NCBI RefSeq assembly: GCF_022810765.1
Contig: NZ_CP094494.1
Coordinates: 868,001 to 932,000, forward strand
Direction of reading: 5' to 3'
DNA: 64,000 bases
DNA from: Winogradskyella sp. MH6
Lineage (GTDB): Bacteria; Bacteroidota; Bacteroidia; Flavobacteriales; Flavobacteriaceae
Shown piece after piece: positions 1 to 10,751 of this stretch. Every line of letters begins with the position of its first letter. Position 1 is the stretch's first letter. Below the pieces are notes generated by a model. That model was given only the letters and a program-made list of their open reading frames with translations, had not been told where the DNA came from and ran no database searches. The position numbers and the translations under genes were made by a program.

Positions 1-3000
1 TGATTGATTTAAAGCATCAGCGGATTGGTCACCATATTCTACACCTCGTTCAGCAGCAACATAATCTAAGTTAGTTCTAAATTGATTGATGGTGTATCTA
101 GACCTATATCCATGTTGTATAGAAAAACGTCTAAAGTTCTTTTTGAACCATGGAATTTTCATTAAGCCCGTATACTTCAATGTCCAATTTGGTATCGGCA
201 CATCTCTAAATGCTCTCGTACTTACTTTTTCTGGATCACTGCCTTGGTATGCTGAAAGAAAAGCTGGCAACAATACACGCTGACTATTTTTACCAAAACC
301 TAATGGGTAACCTTCAGCGTCTGTAGCAAAGTTAGTGGTACCATAAAACTCTCTTGCAAGTCGATTAGCAATAATTAATCTATTGGCTCTAAAATCATCA
401 AAAGCATCAGACTGGTTCTCGTCGCTATTACTAAATGCCGTTTTTATTAAGGCTGTAGATATATTGAAGTTTCCAAAGGTATTAGGAGTTAAAGATCTAT
501 AATCTAAAATACCATCGCCATTTCCTACAGGTACTTCGTTTCCGTTAGCATCTAAATAATCTTCTACTCTAAAGTTTTCTGTAAAGTTCTCTGCGTAAGT
601 TCTGTTTCCTATTAAATCAATTTTTAAATCGCGCATTGGCTCTACATTAACCGAGTAATCTAGGGTGGTGTTTTTTACAGATGTAAACTGTTCATTAAAA
701 TCTGGATATCTAGTCAGCCATCCATTATTTGCGACGATACTTCTAATATCATTTTGGCTACCAAAGGTGTAACCCCAAGTTGGCCTTAAGGTTCCTATAA
801 ATCCTGGTGTTGGTAAATAGCCTGGCAAGTATGTACCATTGTTTTCACTATATCCAAATTGAATACGCTTTACCATTGTAACGATATCTATAAGAGTATT
901 ATAAGCTTTCTTACCTGCGCTTAACTTATTAGGATCTCGTTGTTGATTCCCATCATCTAATTTGTTTGCTGTTGCAGTTGGTGTCGCAGTTCTCGACTTT
1001 ACTTGTGAATTTCTATTTCTACCTCTCCTATTATTTTTTCTCACCAAACCTATAGACTTGTAAAAAGTCTCCATATTTAGGGTAGAATTGATATTGTGAG
1101 TATTAGAGTTTTGTATAGAATGCCCTAGGTTATAGGTCCTAAACAAATCTGGTGTTGTAGGATCATTATCATGATCGGTAGCTACTTCCAAACCTTCATT
1201 TAAATCCGAACCTTTCTGCCATTGAAACGCACCATTATATGTGTAAGTTGCTCTTAAGAAGCTTAAAGCAGGAATCTTATACAAAGGCAACTCATAATTA
1301 ACCTGAAGCTGCTGTGTTTGGAAGTTTGGATCTCCAAAATCAAAGAAACCATCCCAAACATCAAGCGTTGGGTCTTGTCTGCCATTAAGCTGGTCATCAA
1401 CAAAATAATTTCTAACAATATTTGTATTGGCTGCTGTAAAATTAAAACTTAAGGCATCGGTTAAATTATAATTTATAGCATACTGAAAATCGAATGTATA
1501 GTTTCTTCTGAATAATTCTTCGATACCAATATTATCACCTCCAAGCTCTACTTCTCTAAACTTTTGTCTACTAAATTGCCTGTTTATATCTGTATTTACC
1601 GAAATATTAGATGGCAATAAATTAAGATTAAAGTCCTTGAGAATCTTCCAGTATTTTCCTGTAAACAACGAATCATTCTTTTTAAAAGGCTCAACCTTTA
1701 CAGGATTAAAAGCATAGTTGTAATTAACACCTGCTCTTACATTTTGGTCTAAAGAATTTTCAATTTCAAAATCGCGATGCTCAACCTTATTGTATGAATA
1801 ATTGAATGTGAAATTCTCTACATCATAAAACCTTTGCTTCTTTTCGCCTGTTCGTTGCTTTCTAACACCAATAAAGTTAATACTCTTTCGCTTGGTATAA
1901 TTTTCATTTACTTTGAGTATAGAATCTTGATTAGTGGTATTATCTAGTTGCGTCTGTAACTCAATATCTCTGTAATACTCGTCAAACTGTGGTGTAATAA
2001 TTTCCTCGCTTTGAGAATAGTTAAACGGAATTTGAATTCCCCATTCCTTAGGTAATAATTGCCCAAGCTGAACATTTGTAACTACATCGTATTGCTTTAC
2101 ATCTTCTCTACTTCGCTCGTTTGGAGATTGCTCTATGCCACCAAAGCCTATTGTACTGCGTCTTCCTGTAGCACTGATATCTGCAAAGTCTGCAATATTA
2201 GAATCCATGCTTACTACTGCAGCCCAACCACCTTCGTTTTCTAAATCGGACATACGCAACTCGTTAAACCAAACCTCTCCACATGCATTAGTACCAGTAA
2301 GACCTGAGTTTTTAACACCTACCATTAAAACTCTAATATCTCCAAAATTTGGATTACCCTTAATGGCAACACGCTGCTGACCTGTTGCCAATGGTGAAAA
2401 TTCAGCCACTGGTGTTTCATTTAATACACCATCTATAACATCATAAAAAGTAGGGTCTTCATTAGATAAAGTCTGATCGAAAATTCCCTGAGATTTAATA
2501 TCCTGAAGAATATCTAATGAAATATTGATTTCATTAACTGCTGGCCAAATACGCTCTTCTACTGACAAGTTTCCTTCGACTAAATCTGTTGGTAATAATG
2601 GTATTTCTATTTGATAAAAGTTCTGTGTAAAGTCATTACCCATTCTTATGAAAGCGGTAAGCTCACCTTCTTGAAGCATTTGTCCATCTTGAGCTTCAGC
2701 ATGTAAAAACATACGAAGCTTTTTATACTGGCGCATATCAACGTTAATGTTTTTAAACACTCCTCTAGAATCTTCTGGTTCTAACTCACAAGCTTGAAGC
2801 ACCAAAGATTGCTCATTCTGTCTAATAATATTATTGTTATTATTTAATTCCTCACGTCTAACTCCTGGTGGAATAACATAATTTCCATCATTCTCTTGCA
2901 CACCAATAATACCCACATTAAACTCAGCGTTTGCACTGTTGTTTGTAGGGTCATTATCTAAATCTAAAGTATAACGTCTCCAGTCACTTCTTACTAAATC

Positions 3001-6000
3001 TAAAGTTGCAAAACGTAATACTGTGTTTTCAACAAAATCTCTTAAATATAGACGCGCAAAACGAACAGATCTAATATCTGATATACCTCCTATAGCATTA
3101 GTTGGCTCATTGATTGGAAGTCTAAACTGGTACCATGTTACCTCACGTTGTTCTCCATTTGGTAATGTTACCTGTCTTACTTTTATATCGTTAATTTGAG
3201 GGTTATTAGCATTAAGTATTGATGGATTGATATCTACTTCATATTCGTAATAACTATCAATGGTGTTCATTGTGTTATCACGGTTGATATCCTCTACATC
3301 TGGTTGGGTTGTAGAGCCTCTGTTGGTATCTGTAAACACATCTGGAGTGTTACCTTGTAAACCATTGTATTGCTTATAACGTTCAAAGATGTTACCATCT
3401 GTATTAAGATAGTAAGTGTAGTTATCATTTGCTGGATCTTCACCAAATTGAGTACCATAAACTGAAATTTCTTCAGCATCATCATAACCATCTAAACCAA
3501 CATCTTGGTTTGCTCGTTCTTGGCCAGTCGTAGCAAACGTATAAATTAAAGATTGGTTTTGAGGCACTACAGAATTATAATCGGTTGGCTCTAAGATTGA
3601 AATATCACCATTTTCAGGAAGTCCGTTTTCATACTGTTTTTTACCATCTTTTAAAACATCCTCCGAAATATTTCCAAGGTTTATAAAAAGTTTACCTCCT
3701 TGACCTGATGGATTATCTAAAAACGGGTCTTGAACCCAAAATTCAATATACTCAACATTAGCCTGTTCAAAATCTGTGGATGTAATTTGTCTTGATATAC
3801 CTGCCCAACGCTGATTTGGCATCACTGTTCCTTGTGCTTCAAATGGATCAAAATTATAAGGCCCTCTTTCCTCTGGGTAATATGCTAAATCTAATGTATT
3901 AATTACAGACGTTTGACCTTGAACTACATCAACTTCTGGAAATATTTCTTCAATAAAAACACGTCTTGTATATAAATTTGAAACATCGTCATCTGTAATA
4001 CCACCAGGTCTTTGACTACTGTAAAAAATTGGATCAACTGTATACCAGTTTAAGAATCCTCTACCGTATCCATTTTCAAGTCCATTATTATCATTTCCTC
4101 TAATAGTATTTGGTAATTCTTTTGGTCTACTAGACAAATACCAGGATAAGGGACTTAATAAATCTATAGCTCCTTGAGTTCCTTCAAAATCATCTATATA
4201 GGCTGTAGCTTCACCATCAAAATCGGTTCCTTTTGGAGCTCCTGGCAACAAGTATGCAAACTCACCTCTTACCGAAAGGTTAGACGGTACATCTGTATCT
4301 ACGTTAGGAAGTTTGTTTACCAACCTAGTTAAAAATGGAACTTCTGTGGAATAATTTCCGTTAAAACCAAATATGGTATTATTGATTGGCTCTGAATTAA
4401 AATTAGCCTTTTGGGTAATAGGCCTTTCATTAAGATTTAAAAGTGTTGCACCAAGGACAAAATTTTCATTAAACTGGTGTTCTATATTTATACCTGTAAA
4501 TCGTCTTGTTTGCTGACCAAAAACCGCATTATTTTCTACCGAAACATTAATCGGTGTGTTAGAAGCTTTTAGAGCTTCATCTAAAATTTCAACACGTCCT
4601 AACTGATAGTTTACTGTATAGTCTATGCCTTCTACTAATACTCTACCTCCTGCAGTTACTCTTACAGAACCACGAGGCACATTAAATGCACCTATAGGAA
4701 TACCACCATCTCCTCCACTACTCTTAAAACGTCCTTTAATCTGAAACTTATTTTTCTCTGCTTCATCTAACGCCTGAGTTTTAGTAGATTTATATAACAA
4801 GTCATAAACGTACTTTTCCTGGTTTTCGTTGGTATATATATCCTGTTCATAATCCGTAGCATTATTACTTGGGTTATTATCATCATCTAAAACATCAAAT
4901 AAATAGCGTCCAAAAGGTTCAGCTTTGGTAAAGATGATTTTTCCATTTTGGGTTAAAACCGTTAAACCTGGTACGTAATCAAAGAAACCATCACCACCTT
5001 CTTGTGGGTCATTATTACTATTTAATCGATCTACATGAAATAATCGTATTAAAGGGGTTTCTTGTATTTGGGTATCGTCATTAGGGTCTAATGGAGTGTT
5101 GTTATTATATAACGGAAATGTTGTGCCTTCAACTGGTCTTATGTAGTTAACAGGCGATGCTTCGGTATAAAAAATGTTTAATCTAAAATCTTCTTGACTC
5201 AATTGAAAAGCACCTGTATCGTAAATGTTTTTCATCATTAAGTCCCAAATTGGCTGATCTACTGATGTCACAGCACTCTTTAACATTTTTAAGACTAAGC
5301 TTTGGTTATTTACAACCTGATTACCGGTTGTACCTTCACTAACCTGTGTGGCATCTACTCCATCATTGGCAAATTCACCTACTTGATATACTTCTCCACC
5401 TCTTGTATATTGAAACGCTACGGCTAAAACCTCATCGTTTAATAAGCGTTGGTTTAAAGAGATATATCCTAACTCCGTGTTTAAGACATAATCTTGTCCT
5501 TCTTGAAGCTTACGTGCAGCCTCAAGTTTTCCATAATCAAAACCTTCGTTAACACCCACTAAAACACCTGCCTCAACATTGGTAATGTCTCTTACTGCTT
5601 CCGTTAAAAGTGAACCTGCTCCACCAATATTTGTTGGGTCGAAGTCGTTGTTTCCGTTATCTGGAAGTCCACTCATACTATTTATAAAGCCTGCTGGTAA
5701 AGGATCTAAACCTATGTTATCAGGATCTGATTCACCTAAATCCTGAAAAGCTACAATGTTTCTAACGTTATTGGTTTGGTTGTTTCTATTAGTTACCCAA
5801 ACTTCAACTCTTGTGATTTGTAACCCTTGATTATCTATGAAAGGATACTGTAATAAGGCCTTATCGTAATTATCTCTAAAGTAATGTGATAAAAAGTAGT
5901 GTCGGTTTTCGTCATAGTCTCTTGCAAAGAATTCAAACTCTTCTAAAGTACCGCCTCCTTGTGCTACAACAGATTTAGACTGCGATTGTTGCTCTGAGAA

Positions 6001-6807
6001 AACCGCTGTAACTCTTGTTTTACCAAATTGTAATTCTGTTTTTACACCAAACAGACTCTGTGCTCCTCTAATTAAAGAGCTGTTTAAAGGCATGTTTACA
6101 TTACCGACTTCAATTTTTCTGATGATATCATCCTCCGTTGGCGTGTATTCTAATTTTACAAGTTGTTGAAAATCGAAAGTTGCCTCGGTATCGTAATTGG
6201 CAGTTACCTGAAGTCTAGTACCAACTTTACCCAACAAGCTCAATCCTATTCTTTGATCGAAATCGAAGGTAAAATTCGTTCGGTTTCTAGGTGAAAATGA
6301 AGGGTTATCTTGCTTTGAGAATAATACCCCTAAATCTACTTCTGCATAACCGCTTGGTATTACATTGATTGTATTTCCACCAAAAATGGTTTCAAACAAT
6401 CCTGAATTGACATAAAACTCAGGCAGTAAATTTTTCTGATCTTCTTCGCTGCCTTCCTTTTGTCCGGCAGCAGCATCTGCCATACGCTTATAATACTCCT
6501 TTAGCTTTTCTTCTAACACTAAACGCTGAAATTCTTCAGGTGTAAGAATTAAAGGATAGTTAATATTAAAATCACCTATTTTCTCGGTATATACATATCT
6601 ATCTAAAATAGGATCGTAAGTATATTTAGAAACGATGCTATTAGGGTTTGGCATTTTTAGCTTACCTAATGCAAATGTTGTTTTTGTAGAATCTTGCTCT
6701 TCTGTTTCAGGCTCTTGTGCAAAAGCAGGTGCACTCATTAGTATCATAAATACTAATGACACATAAAAACTGATTGATTTTAATTGATTGTAGTTAGTTC
6801 TATTCAA
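1..6807 (-). CDS. sprA: SprA, type IX secretion outer-membrane translocon (3' end cut by window)
   Basis: Giant outer-membrane protein that forms the translocation barrel of the type IX secretion system and is needed for gliding in Flavobacterium. The reading frame is open for 2269 codons to the window edge, so roughly the last 130-150 residues of a usual ~2400-residue SprA are missing. I chose a TTG start at 6807, five bases after the ruvA stop, because it gives a complete signal peptide (MNRTNYNQLKSISFYVSLVF, then ILMSAPAFA before Gln). The in-frame ATGs at about 6759 and 6747 would truncate it. The mature protein begins with an acidic linker, then long beta-rich stretches such as GFINSMSGLPDNG and FRRFSIQHGYRSRYTINQF near the visible C-terminal end, which match SprA. 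It sits directly behind ruvA and is probably cotranscribed with it. The identification rests on remembered SprA sequence and length and is strong. Confidence 0.93.
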   Translation of the reverse strand, partial: MNRTNYNQLKSISFYVSLVFMILMSAPAFAQEPETEEQDSTKTTFALGKLKMPNPNSIVSKYTYDPILDRYVYTEKIGDFNINYPLILTPEEFQRLVLEEKLKEYYKRMADAAAGQKEGSEEDQKNLLPEFYVNSGLFETIFGGNTINVIPSGYAEVDLGVLFSKQDNPSFSPRNRTNFTFDFDQRIGLSLLGKVGTRLQVTANYDTEATFDFQQLVKLEYTPTEDDIIRKIEVGNVNMPLNSSLIRGAQSLFGVKTELQFGKTRVTAVFSEQQSQSKSVVAQGGGTLEEFEFFARDYDENRHYFLSHYFRDNYDKALLQYPFIDNQGLQITRVEVWVTNRNNQTNNVRNIVAFQDLGESDPDNIGLDPLPAGFINSMSGLPDNGNNDFDPTNIGGAGSLLTEAVRDITNVEAGVLVGVNEGFDYGKLEAARKLQEGQDYVLNTELGYISLNQRLLNDEVLAVAFQYTRGGEVYQVGEFANDGVDATQVSEGTTGNQVVNNQSLVLKMLKSAVTSVDQPIWDLMMKNIYDTGAFQLSQEDFRLNIFYTEASPVNYIRPVEGTTFPLYNNNTPLDPNDDTQIQETPLIRLFHVDRLNSNNDPQEGGDGFFDYVPGLTVLTQNGKIIFTKAEPFGRYLFDVLDDDNNPSNNATDYEQDIYTNENQEKYVYDLLYKSTKTQALDEAEKNKFQIKGRFKSSGGDGGIPIGAFNVPRGSVRVTAGGRVLVEGIDYTVNYQLGRVEILDEALKASNTPINVSVENNAVFGQQTRRFTGINIEHQFNENFVLGATLLNLNERPITQKANFNSEPINNTIFGFNGNYSTEVPFLTRLVNKLPNVDTDVPSNLSVRGEFAYLLPGAPKGTDFDGEATAYIDDFEGTQGAIDLLSPLSWYLSSRPKELPNTIRGNDNNGLENGYGRGFLNWYTVDPIFYSSQRPGGITDDDVSNLYTRRVFIEEIFPEVDVVQGQTSVINTLDLAYYPEERGPYNFDPFEAQGTVMPNQRWAGISRQITSTDFEQANVEYIEFWVQDPFLDNPSGQGGKLFINLGNISEDVLKDGKKQYENGLPENGDISILEPTDYNSVVPQNQSLIYTFATTGQERANQDVGLDGYDDAEEISVYGTQFGEDPANDNYTYYLNTDGNIFERYKQYNGLQGNTPDVFTDTNRGSTTQPDVEDINRDNTMNTIDSYYEYEVDINPSILNANNPQINDIKVRQVTLPNGEQREVTWYQFRLPINEPTNAIGGISDIRSVRFARLYLRDFVENTVLRFATLDLVRSDWRRYTLDLDNDPTNNSANAEFNVGIIGVQENDGNYVIPPGVRREELNNNNNIIRQNEQSLVLQACELEPEDSRGVFKNINVDMRQYKKLRMFLHAEAQDGQMLQEGELTAFIRMGNDFTQNFYQIEIPLLPTDLVEGNLSVEERIWPAVNEINISLDILQDIKSQGIFDQTLSNEDPTFYDVIDGVLNETPVAEFSPLATGQQRVAIKGNPNFGDIRVLMVGVKNSGLTGTNACGEVWFNELRMSDLENEGGWAAVVSMDSNIADFADISATGRRSTIGFGGIEQSPNERSREDVKQYDVVTNVQLGQLLPKEWGIQIPFNYSQSEEIITPQFDEYYRDIELQTQLDNTTNQDSILKVNENYTKRKSINFIGVRKQRTGEKKQRFYDVENFTFNYSYNKVEHRDFEIENSLDQNVRAGVNYNYAFNPVKVEPFKKNDSLFTGKYWKILKDFNLNLLPSNISVNTDINRQFSRQKFREVELGGDNIGIEELFRRNYTFDFQYAINYNLTDALSFNFTAANTNIVRNYFVDDQLNGRQDPTLDVWDGFFDFGDPNFQTQQLQVNYELPLYKIPALSFLRATYTYNGAFQWQKGSDLNEGLEVATDHDNDPTTPDLFRTYNLGHSIQNSNTHNINSTLNMETFYKSIGLVRKNNRRGRNRNSQVKSRTATPTATANKLDDGNQQRDPNKLSAGKKAYNTLIDIVTMVKRIQFGYSENNGTYLPGYLPTPGFIGTLRPTWGYTFGSQNDIRSIVANNGWLTRYPDFNEQFTSVKNTTLDYSVNVEPMRDLKIDLIGNRTYAENFTENFRVEDYLDANGNEVPVGNGDGILDYRSLTPNTFGNFNISTALIKTAFSNSDENQSDAFDDFRANRLIIANRLAREFYGTTNFATDAEGYPLGFGKNSQRVLLPAFLSAYQGSDPEKVSTRAFRDVPIPNWTLKYTGLMKIPWFKKNFRRFSIQHGYRSRYTINQFRTNLDYVAAERGVEYGDQSADALNQS

Positions 6808-6812
6808 TTGTA

Positions 6813-7394
6813 TTATAAGTTTTTAAGAGCTTCTTTAATTATTTGCTCTACAAGGGCATCTGGTTGGGCTTGTAATATTTTATCAACTACTTTTTCGGAT
6901 TGTTTTTTGTTAAATCCTAAAACATCTAAAGCAGATAACGCTTCATCTTTGTTCGTATTGTTTGGTATTAGAGAAAGTTCGTCTATACCATACACTTTTA
7001 ACACTTTATCCTTTAAATCTATGATAACACGTTGTGCTGTTTTGGCTCCAATACCTTTTACACTCTGAATCAAAGCTACATCTCCACCTGCTATACCTTC
7101 TTTAACTTGTTCTGGAGTTAGTGACGACAGCATAGTACGCGCTGTATTTGTACCTATTCCACTAACCGAAATCAAAAGCTTAAAGATTTCGCGCTCAGCT
7201 TTAGAAGAAAAACCATAAAGACTATGAGCATCTTCCCTAACCTGCAAATAGGTATACAACTTAAGATTTTCTCTATCTGGTATTTGAGAAAAGGTATGAA
7301 GCGATATATTAACAAAATATCCTACTCCGTTGCAATCTATCACAACGTCTGTAGGATTTTTTTCCACTAGTTTTCCCTCTAAGTGTGTAATCAT
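6813..7394 (-). CDS. ruvA: Holliday junction branch migration protein RuvA
   Basis: RuvA binds four-way junctions as a tetramer and recruits the RuvB motor for branch migration. The 193-residue length is normal for the family. The N-terminal OB-fold begins MITHLEGKLVEKNPTDVVID, the middle has the paired helix-hairpin-helix segments (VSGIGTNTARTMLS and VKGIGAKTAQRVIIDLKDK), and the C-terminal RuvB-binding domain includes DEALSALDVLGFNKKQSEK. Its partner ruvB is 5 kb upstream on the same strand and ruvC is not in the window. Its stop is five bases before the proposed sprA start, so the two are probably one transcript. Confidence 0.97.
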   Translation of the reverse strand: MITHLEGKLVEKNPTDVVIDCNGVGYFVNISLHTFSQIPDRENLKLYTYLQVREDAHSLYGFSSKAEREIFKLLISVSGIGTNTARTMLSSLTPEQVKEGIAGGDVALIQSVKGIGAKTAQRVIIDLKDKVLKVYGIDELSLIPNNTNKDEALSALDVLGFNKKQSEKVVDKILQAQPDALVEQIIKEALKNL

Positions 7395-7416
7395 TTATTA
7401 CCAAAGGTTAAAGTCC

Positions 7417-7424
7417 CAAATGTA
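7417..7424 (-). promoter_or_regulatory. Possible -7 box of ruvA-sprA promoter
   Basis: Reads TACATTTG on the minus strand, matching the Bacteroidota -7 consensus TAnnTTTG, 22 bases before the ruvA start. The expected TTTG about 19 bases further upstream is not convincing (CCTT), so this is a weak call. Confidence 0.3.
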
Positions 7425-7465
7425 ATAAAATTATTTACAATAAAAGGGTTGTAACCCATGTAAGA

Positions 7466-9754
7466 CTACTTTGACTTTTGTTGGCGTTTTTCTCGCTCTT
7501 GCGCATCTATAACAGCAATAGCTGCCATGTTAACAATTTCGTCTACACTTGCGCCTAATTGAAGAATGTGTACAGGCTTTGCCATACCCATCATAATTGG
7601 TCCTATAGATTCTGATTTATTAAGCTCTTTAAGTAATTTATAAGTAATGTTTGCGGCATCAAGATTTGGAAAAACAAGCGTATTTACCTTTCTTCCTGCT
7701 AATTTAGAAAACGGAAAAATATCTTGAAGCAATTTAGCATTTAAAGCAAAGTCTGTTTGCAGTTCACCATCAACTACCATATCAGGATAGGTTTTATGTA
7801 AAATTGCTACGGCTTCCTGTACCTTTTTTGCTCTAGGATTTTCAGATGAGCCAAAATTAGAATACGAAATCATAGCTGTTACTGGCTCTATCCCAAACAT
7901 CCTTGCAACTCTTGATGTCATTCTTGCAATTCTAGCTAAACATTTTGCATCTGGATCTATGTTTATTGCCGTATCACTTAAAAACATTGGCCCACGTTGT
8001 GTCATCATAACATTAGTTGTCGCAATTCTATTGACACCTTCTGCCATACCAACTAACTCTAACATTGGTTTTACGACTGAAGGATAATTACGAGAATAAC
8101 CTGTAACAAGGGCATCTGCATCTCCAACATTTACCATCATGGCGGCATAGAAATTACGCTCACGCATTTTCTTTTGAGCAGAATATAACGTTACACCTTG
8201 TCGATGTCGTTTTTCCCAATAGACTTTTGCATATTGATTTTTACGTTCGGTTTCATCATCAGATTTTGGGTCTATAATCTCGATATCGGCATCAAAATCT
8301 ATTTCAGACATTAATTCTATGATTGCATCTTTTCTACCTAAAAGCACTGGCTCTGCAACGCCTTCTTCGTACACAATCTGAGCAGCTTTTAAAACATCTA
8401 ACTGATCTGCCTCAGCAAATACAACACGCTTAGGGTTAGTGCGCGCTCTGCCTAACAACTGACGAACCAACTTATTATCTGAGCCTAATCGCTCTAACAA
8501 CGCATTTTTATATCGATCCCAGTCTTCAATAGGCTCTTGAGCCACACCACTTTCTATAGCTGCTTTTGCAACAGCAGGAGGCACTTCTGCAATTAATCGA
8601 GGATCGAAAGGTTTTGGAATAATATAATCTCTTCCAAACGTTAATCTAGTTTCGTTATATGCCAGATTTACTTGCTCTGGCACAGGTTCTTTTGCTAATG
8701 TAGACAACGCCTTAACGGCTGCCATTTTCATTTCTTCATTAATCTTGGTAGCCCTAACATCTAAAGCCCCTCTAAAAATAAATGGAAAACCAAGCACATT
8801 ATTTACCTGATTAGGATGGTCACTACGTCCAGTAGCCATGATTATATCGTCCCTTGTTGCAATCGCCAAATCGTAATTTATTTCAGGGTTTGGATTTGCC
8901 ATTGCAAACACAATTGGGTTATTTGCCATAGATTTTAGCATCTCTGGCGATACAACATCTGCCATTGATAAACCAATAAACACATCAGCATCTTTCATGG
9001 CTTCATCTAAAGTATCTATCTTTCTATCTGTTGCAAATTCTGCCTTCTGAGCAGTAAGATTATCTCTGTCTTTTCTTATGACGCCTTTGCTATCTATCAT
9101 TACAATATTCTCACTCTTAGCTCCAAAAGCTTTGTAGAGTCTTGTACAAGAAACAGCTGCTGCACCTGCACCACTGACAACAATCTTTACATCTTCAATA
9201 TTTTTTTCGGCAAGTTCTAAAGCATTCAACAATGCCGCTGCAGAAATAATTGCTGTACCATGCTGATCATCGTGCATTACAGGAATATCTAGTTCTTCCT
9301 TTAATCGACGCTCAATTTCAAAAGCTTCTGGTGCTTTTATATCTTCAAGGTTAATCCCTCCAAAAGTTGGAGCAATATTTTTTACCGTTTCTATAAACTC
9401 ATCAACATTTTCGGTATTAACTTCAATATCAAACACATCTATATCAGCGAAGATTTTAAACAGCAAGCCTTTTCCTTCCATTACAGGTTTTGAAGCTTCA
9501 GGACCAATATTACCTAATCCTAAAACTGCTGTTCCGTTAGATATTACAGCTACAAGGTTTCCTTTTGCTGTGTATTTATAGACGTTATTGACGTCCTTTT
9601 CTATTTCTAAGCAAGGTTCAGCAACACCTGGAGAATATGCTAAGGATAAATCGCGTTGTGAAGCGTATTTTTTGGTAGGCACAACTTTTATTTTTCCTGG
9701 AGTTGGCTTGGCGTGATATACCAATGCTTCAATTCGCTTGCTTTGTTTGCTCAT
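7466..9754 (-). CDS. maeB: NADP-dependent malic enzyme with C-terminal phosphotransacetylase-like domain
   Basis: Oxidative decarboxylation of malate to pyruvate, supplying NADPH and pyruvate for anabolism and gluconeogenesis. The protein is about 762 residues, the size of MaeB-type fusions. The N-terminal catalytic half carries SLAYSPGVAEPCLEI, GTAVLGLGNIGPEASKPVME and HDDQHGTAI, followed by a Rossmann fold with VVSGAGAAAVSC and the FAMANPNPEI loop. The C-terminal ~320 residues (from about RVVFAEADQLDVLKAAQI) resemble phosphate acetyltransferase, including VGMAEGVNR and MMTQRGPMFLSDTA. In this family that domain is usually regulatory (acetyl-CoA sensing) and not an active transferase. An ATG two codons earlier (9760) is possible; MSKQSKR is the likelier start. 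A good promoter lies just upstream, so this is probably its own transcript. Confidence 0.95.
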   Translation of the reverse strand: MSKQSKRIEALVYHAKPTPGKIKVVPTKKYASQRDLSLAYSPGVAEPCLEIEKDVNNVYKYTAKGNLVAVISNGTAVLGLGNIGPEASKPVMEGKGLLFKIFADIDVFDIEVNTENVDEFIETVKNIAPTFGGINLEDIKAPEAFEIERRLKEELDIPVMHDDQHGTAIISAAALLNALELAEKNIEDVKIVVSGAGAAAVSCTRLYKAFGAKSENIVMIDSKGVIRKDRDNLTAQKAEFATDRKIDTLDEAMKDADVFIGLSMADVVSPEMLKSMANNPIVFAMANPNPEINYDLAIATRDDIIMATGRSDHPNQVNNVLGFPFIFRGALDVRATKINEEMKMAAVKALSTLAKEPVPEQVNLAYNETRLTFGRDYIIPKPFDPRLIAEVPPAVAKAAIESGVAQEPIEDWDRYKNALLERLGSDNKLVRQLLGRARTNPKRVVFAEADQLDVLKAAQIVYEEGVAEPVLLGRKDAIIELMSEIDFDADIEIIDPKSDDETERKNQYAKVYWEKRHRQGVTLYSAQKKMRERNFYAAMMVNVGDADALVTGYSRNYPSVVKPMLELVGMAEGVNRIATTNVMMTQRGPMFLSDTAINIDPDAKCLARIARMTSRVARMFGIEPVTAMISYSNFGSSENPRAKKVQEAVAILHKTYPDMVVDGELQTDFALNAKLLQDIFPFSKLAGRKVNTLVFPNLDAANITYKLLKELNKSESIGPIMMGMAKPVHILQLGASVDEIVNMAAIAVIDAQEREKRQQKSK

Positions 9755-9774
9755 AATCAATTTTAATTAAGCCA

Positions 9775-9805
9775 CAAAGATACGTAAATGCATAATCGTC
9801 TGAAA
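9775..9805 (-). promoter_or_regulatory. Promoter of maeB
   Basis: On the minus strand the sequence reads TTTC, 19 bases, then TATCTTTG (9782-9775), a near-perfect fit to the Bacteroidota pattern TTTG-N19-TAnnTTTG. The -7 box is about 20 bases before the maeB ATG, implying a very short leader. Confidence 0.6.
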
Positions 9806-9827
9806 AAATCTATGCTTTTATAAAAGT

Positions 9828-10751
9828 TTAATCTTTCAAAAATTGAATATTTCGCTTTAATCCTGACAGTTTAGTCCGTTTTACGGCTGACTTTTTAAAT
9901 ACTTTTTTAAATGTGTCTTCAGTTATTTCTTCCCAATCTTTTTTTGTCATTGATAACAATTCGGGATGTGGATTAAATAAGGGTTCGTTATGAGATTTAC
10001 TGAACCTATTCCAAGGGCAAACATCTTGGCATACATCGCAGCCAAACATCCAATCGTCAAATTTACCTTTCATGCTAGTTGGTAAATTGTCTTTTAATTC
10101 TATCGTAAAATAAGAGATACATTTACTTCCGTCCACAACATAGGGTTCTGTAATGGCATCCGTTGGGCAAGCATCTATACAAGCCGTACACGTACCACAA
10201 TGATCTGTAACAGGTGTGTCGTAATCTAACTCTATATCTATTATAAGTTCAGCAATAAAGTAGAACGAACCAACTTTTTGAGATAGTAGATTAGAGTGCT
10301 TTCCAATCCATCCTAAACCAGATTTTGCTGCCCAAGCTTTATCTAGTACAGGTGCAGAATCTACAAATGCGCGTCCATTTACTTCACCTATTTCCTCTTG
10401 AATAAAAGCCAGCAACAATTTAAGTTTATCCTTTATTACAAAATGATAATCGGTACCATAAGCATACTTAGACACTTTAAAAGTGTTTTGGCATTGGGTT
10501 TCATTTGGAAAATAATTGAGCAATAAAGACACCACACTTTTTGATCCTTCAACAAGTAACGTTGGGTCTAAGCGTTTATCGAAATGGTTTTCCATATAAC
10601 GCATTTCGCCATGCATGTTTTTATTTAACCAAGATTCTAACCTAGGAGCTTCTTCCTCTAAAAACCCAGCCTTACTTATACCGCAAGACAGAAAGCCAAG
10701 TCGCTTAGCCTCGTCTTTAATGAGTTGAGTATATTTAGAATTATTTATCAT
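9828..10751 (-). CDS. queG: Epoxyqueuosine reductase QueG
   Basis: Cobalamin- and iron-sulfur-dependent enzyme that reduces epoxyqueuosine to queuosine in tRNA, the last step of Q34 modification. The 307-residue length is slightly short of the usual 310-380 and lacks the HEAT-like tail seen in longer members. Two 4Fe-4S motifs are visible: [17 protein letters not shown] at about residues 182-198 and [11 protein letters not shown] at about 237-247. The N-terminal half has the cobalamin-fold signature [20 protein letters not shown]. The start codon overlaps the P450 stop by one base (TAATG), indicating translational coupling. Confidence 0.95.
   Translation of the reverse strand: MINNSKYTQLIKDEAKRLGFLSCGISKAGFLEEEAPRLESWLNKNMHGEMRYMENHFDKRLDPTLLVEGSKSVVSLLLNYFPNETQCQNTFKVSKYAYGTDYHFVIKDKLKLLLAFIQEEIGEVNGRAFVDSAPVLDKAWAAKSGLGWIGKHSNLLSQKVGSFYFIAELIIDIELDYDTPVTDHCGTCTACIDACPTDAITEPYVVDGSKCISYFTIELKDNLPTSMKGKFDDWMFGCDVCQDVCPWNRFSKSHNEPLFNPHPELLSMTKKDWEEITEDTFKKVFKKSAVKRTKLSGLKRNIQFLKD

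Noticed and set aside
7446-7457. Small palindrome GGGTTGTAACCC after maeB as a terminator
   Set aside because: Only about four base pairs can form with a viable loop; too weak to call.
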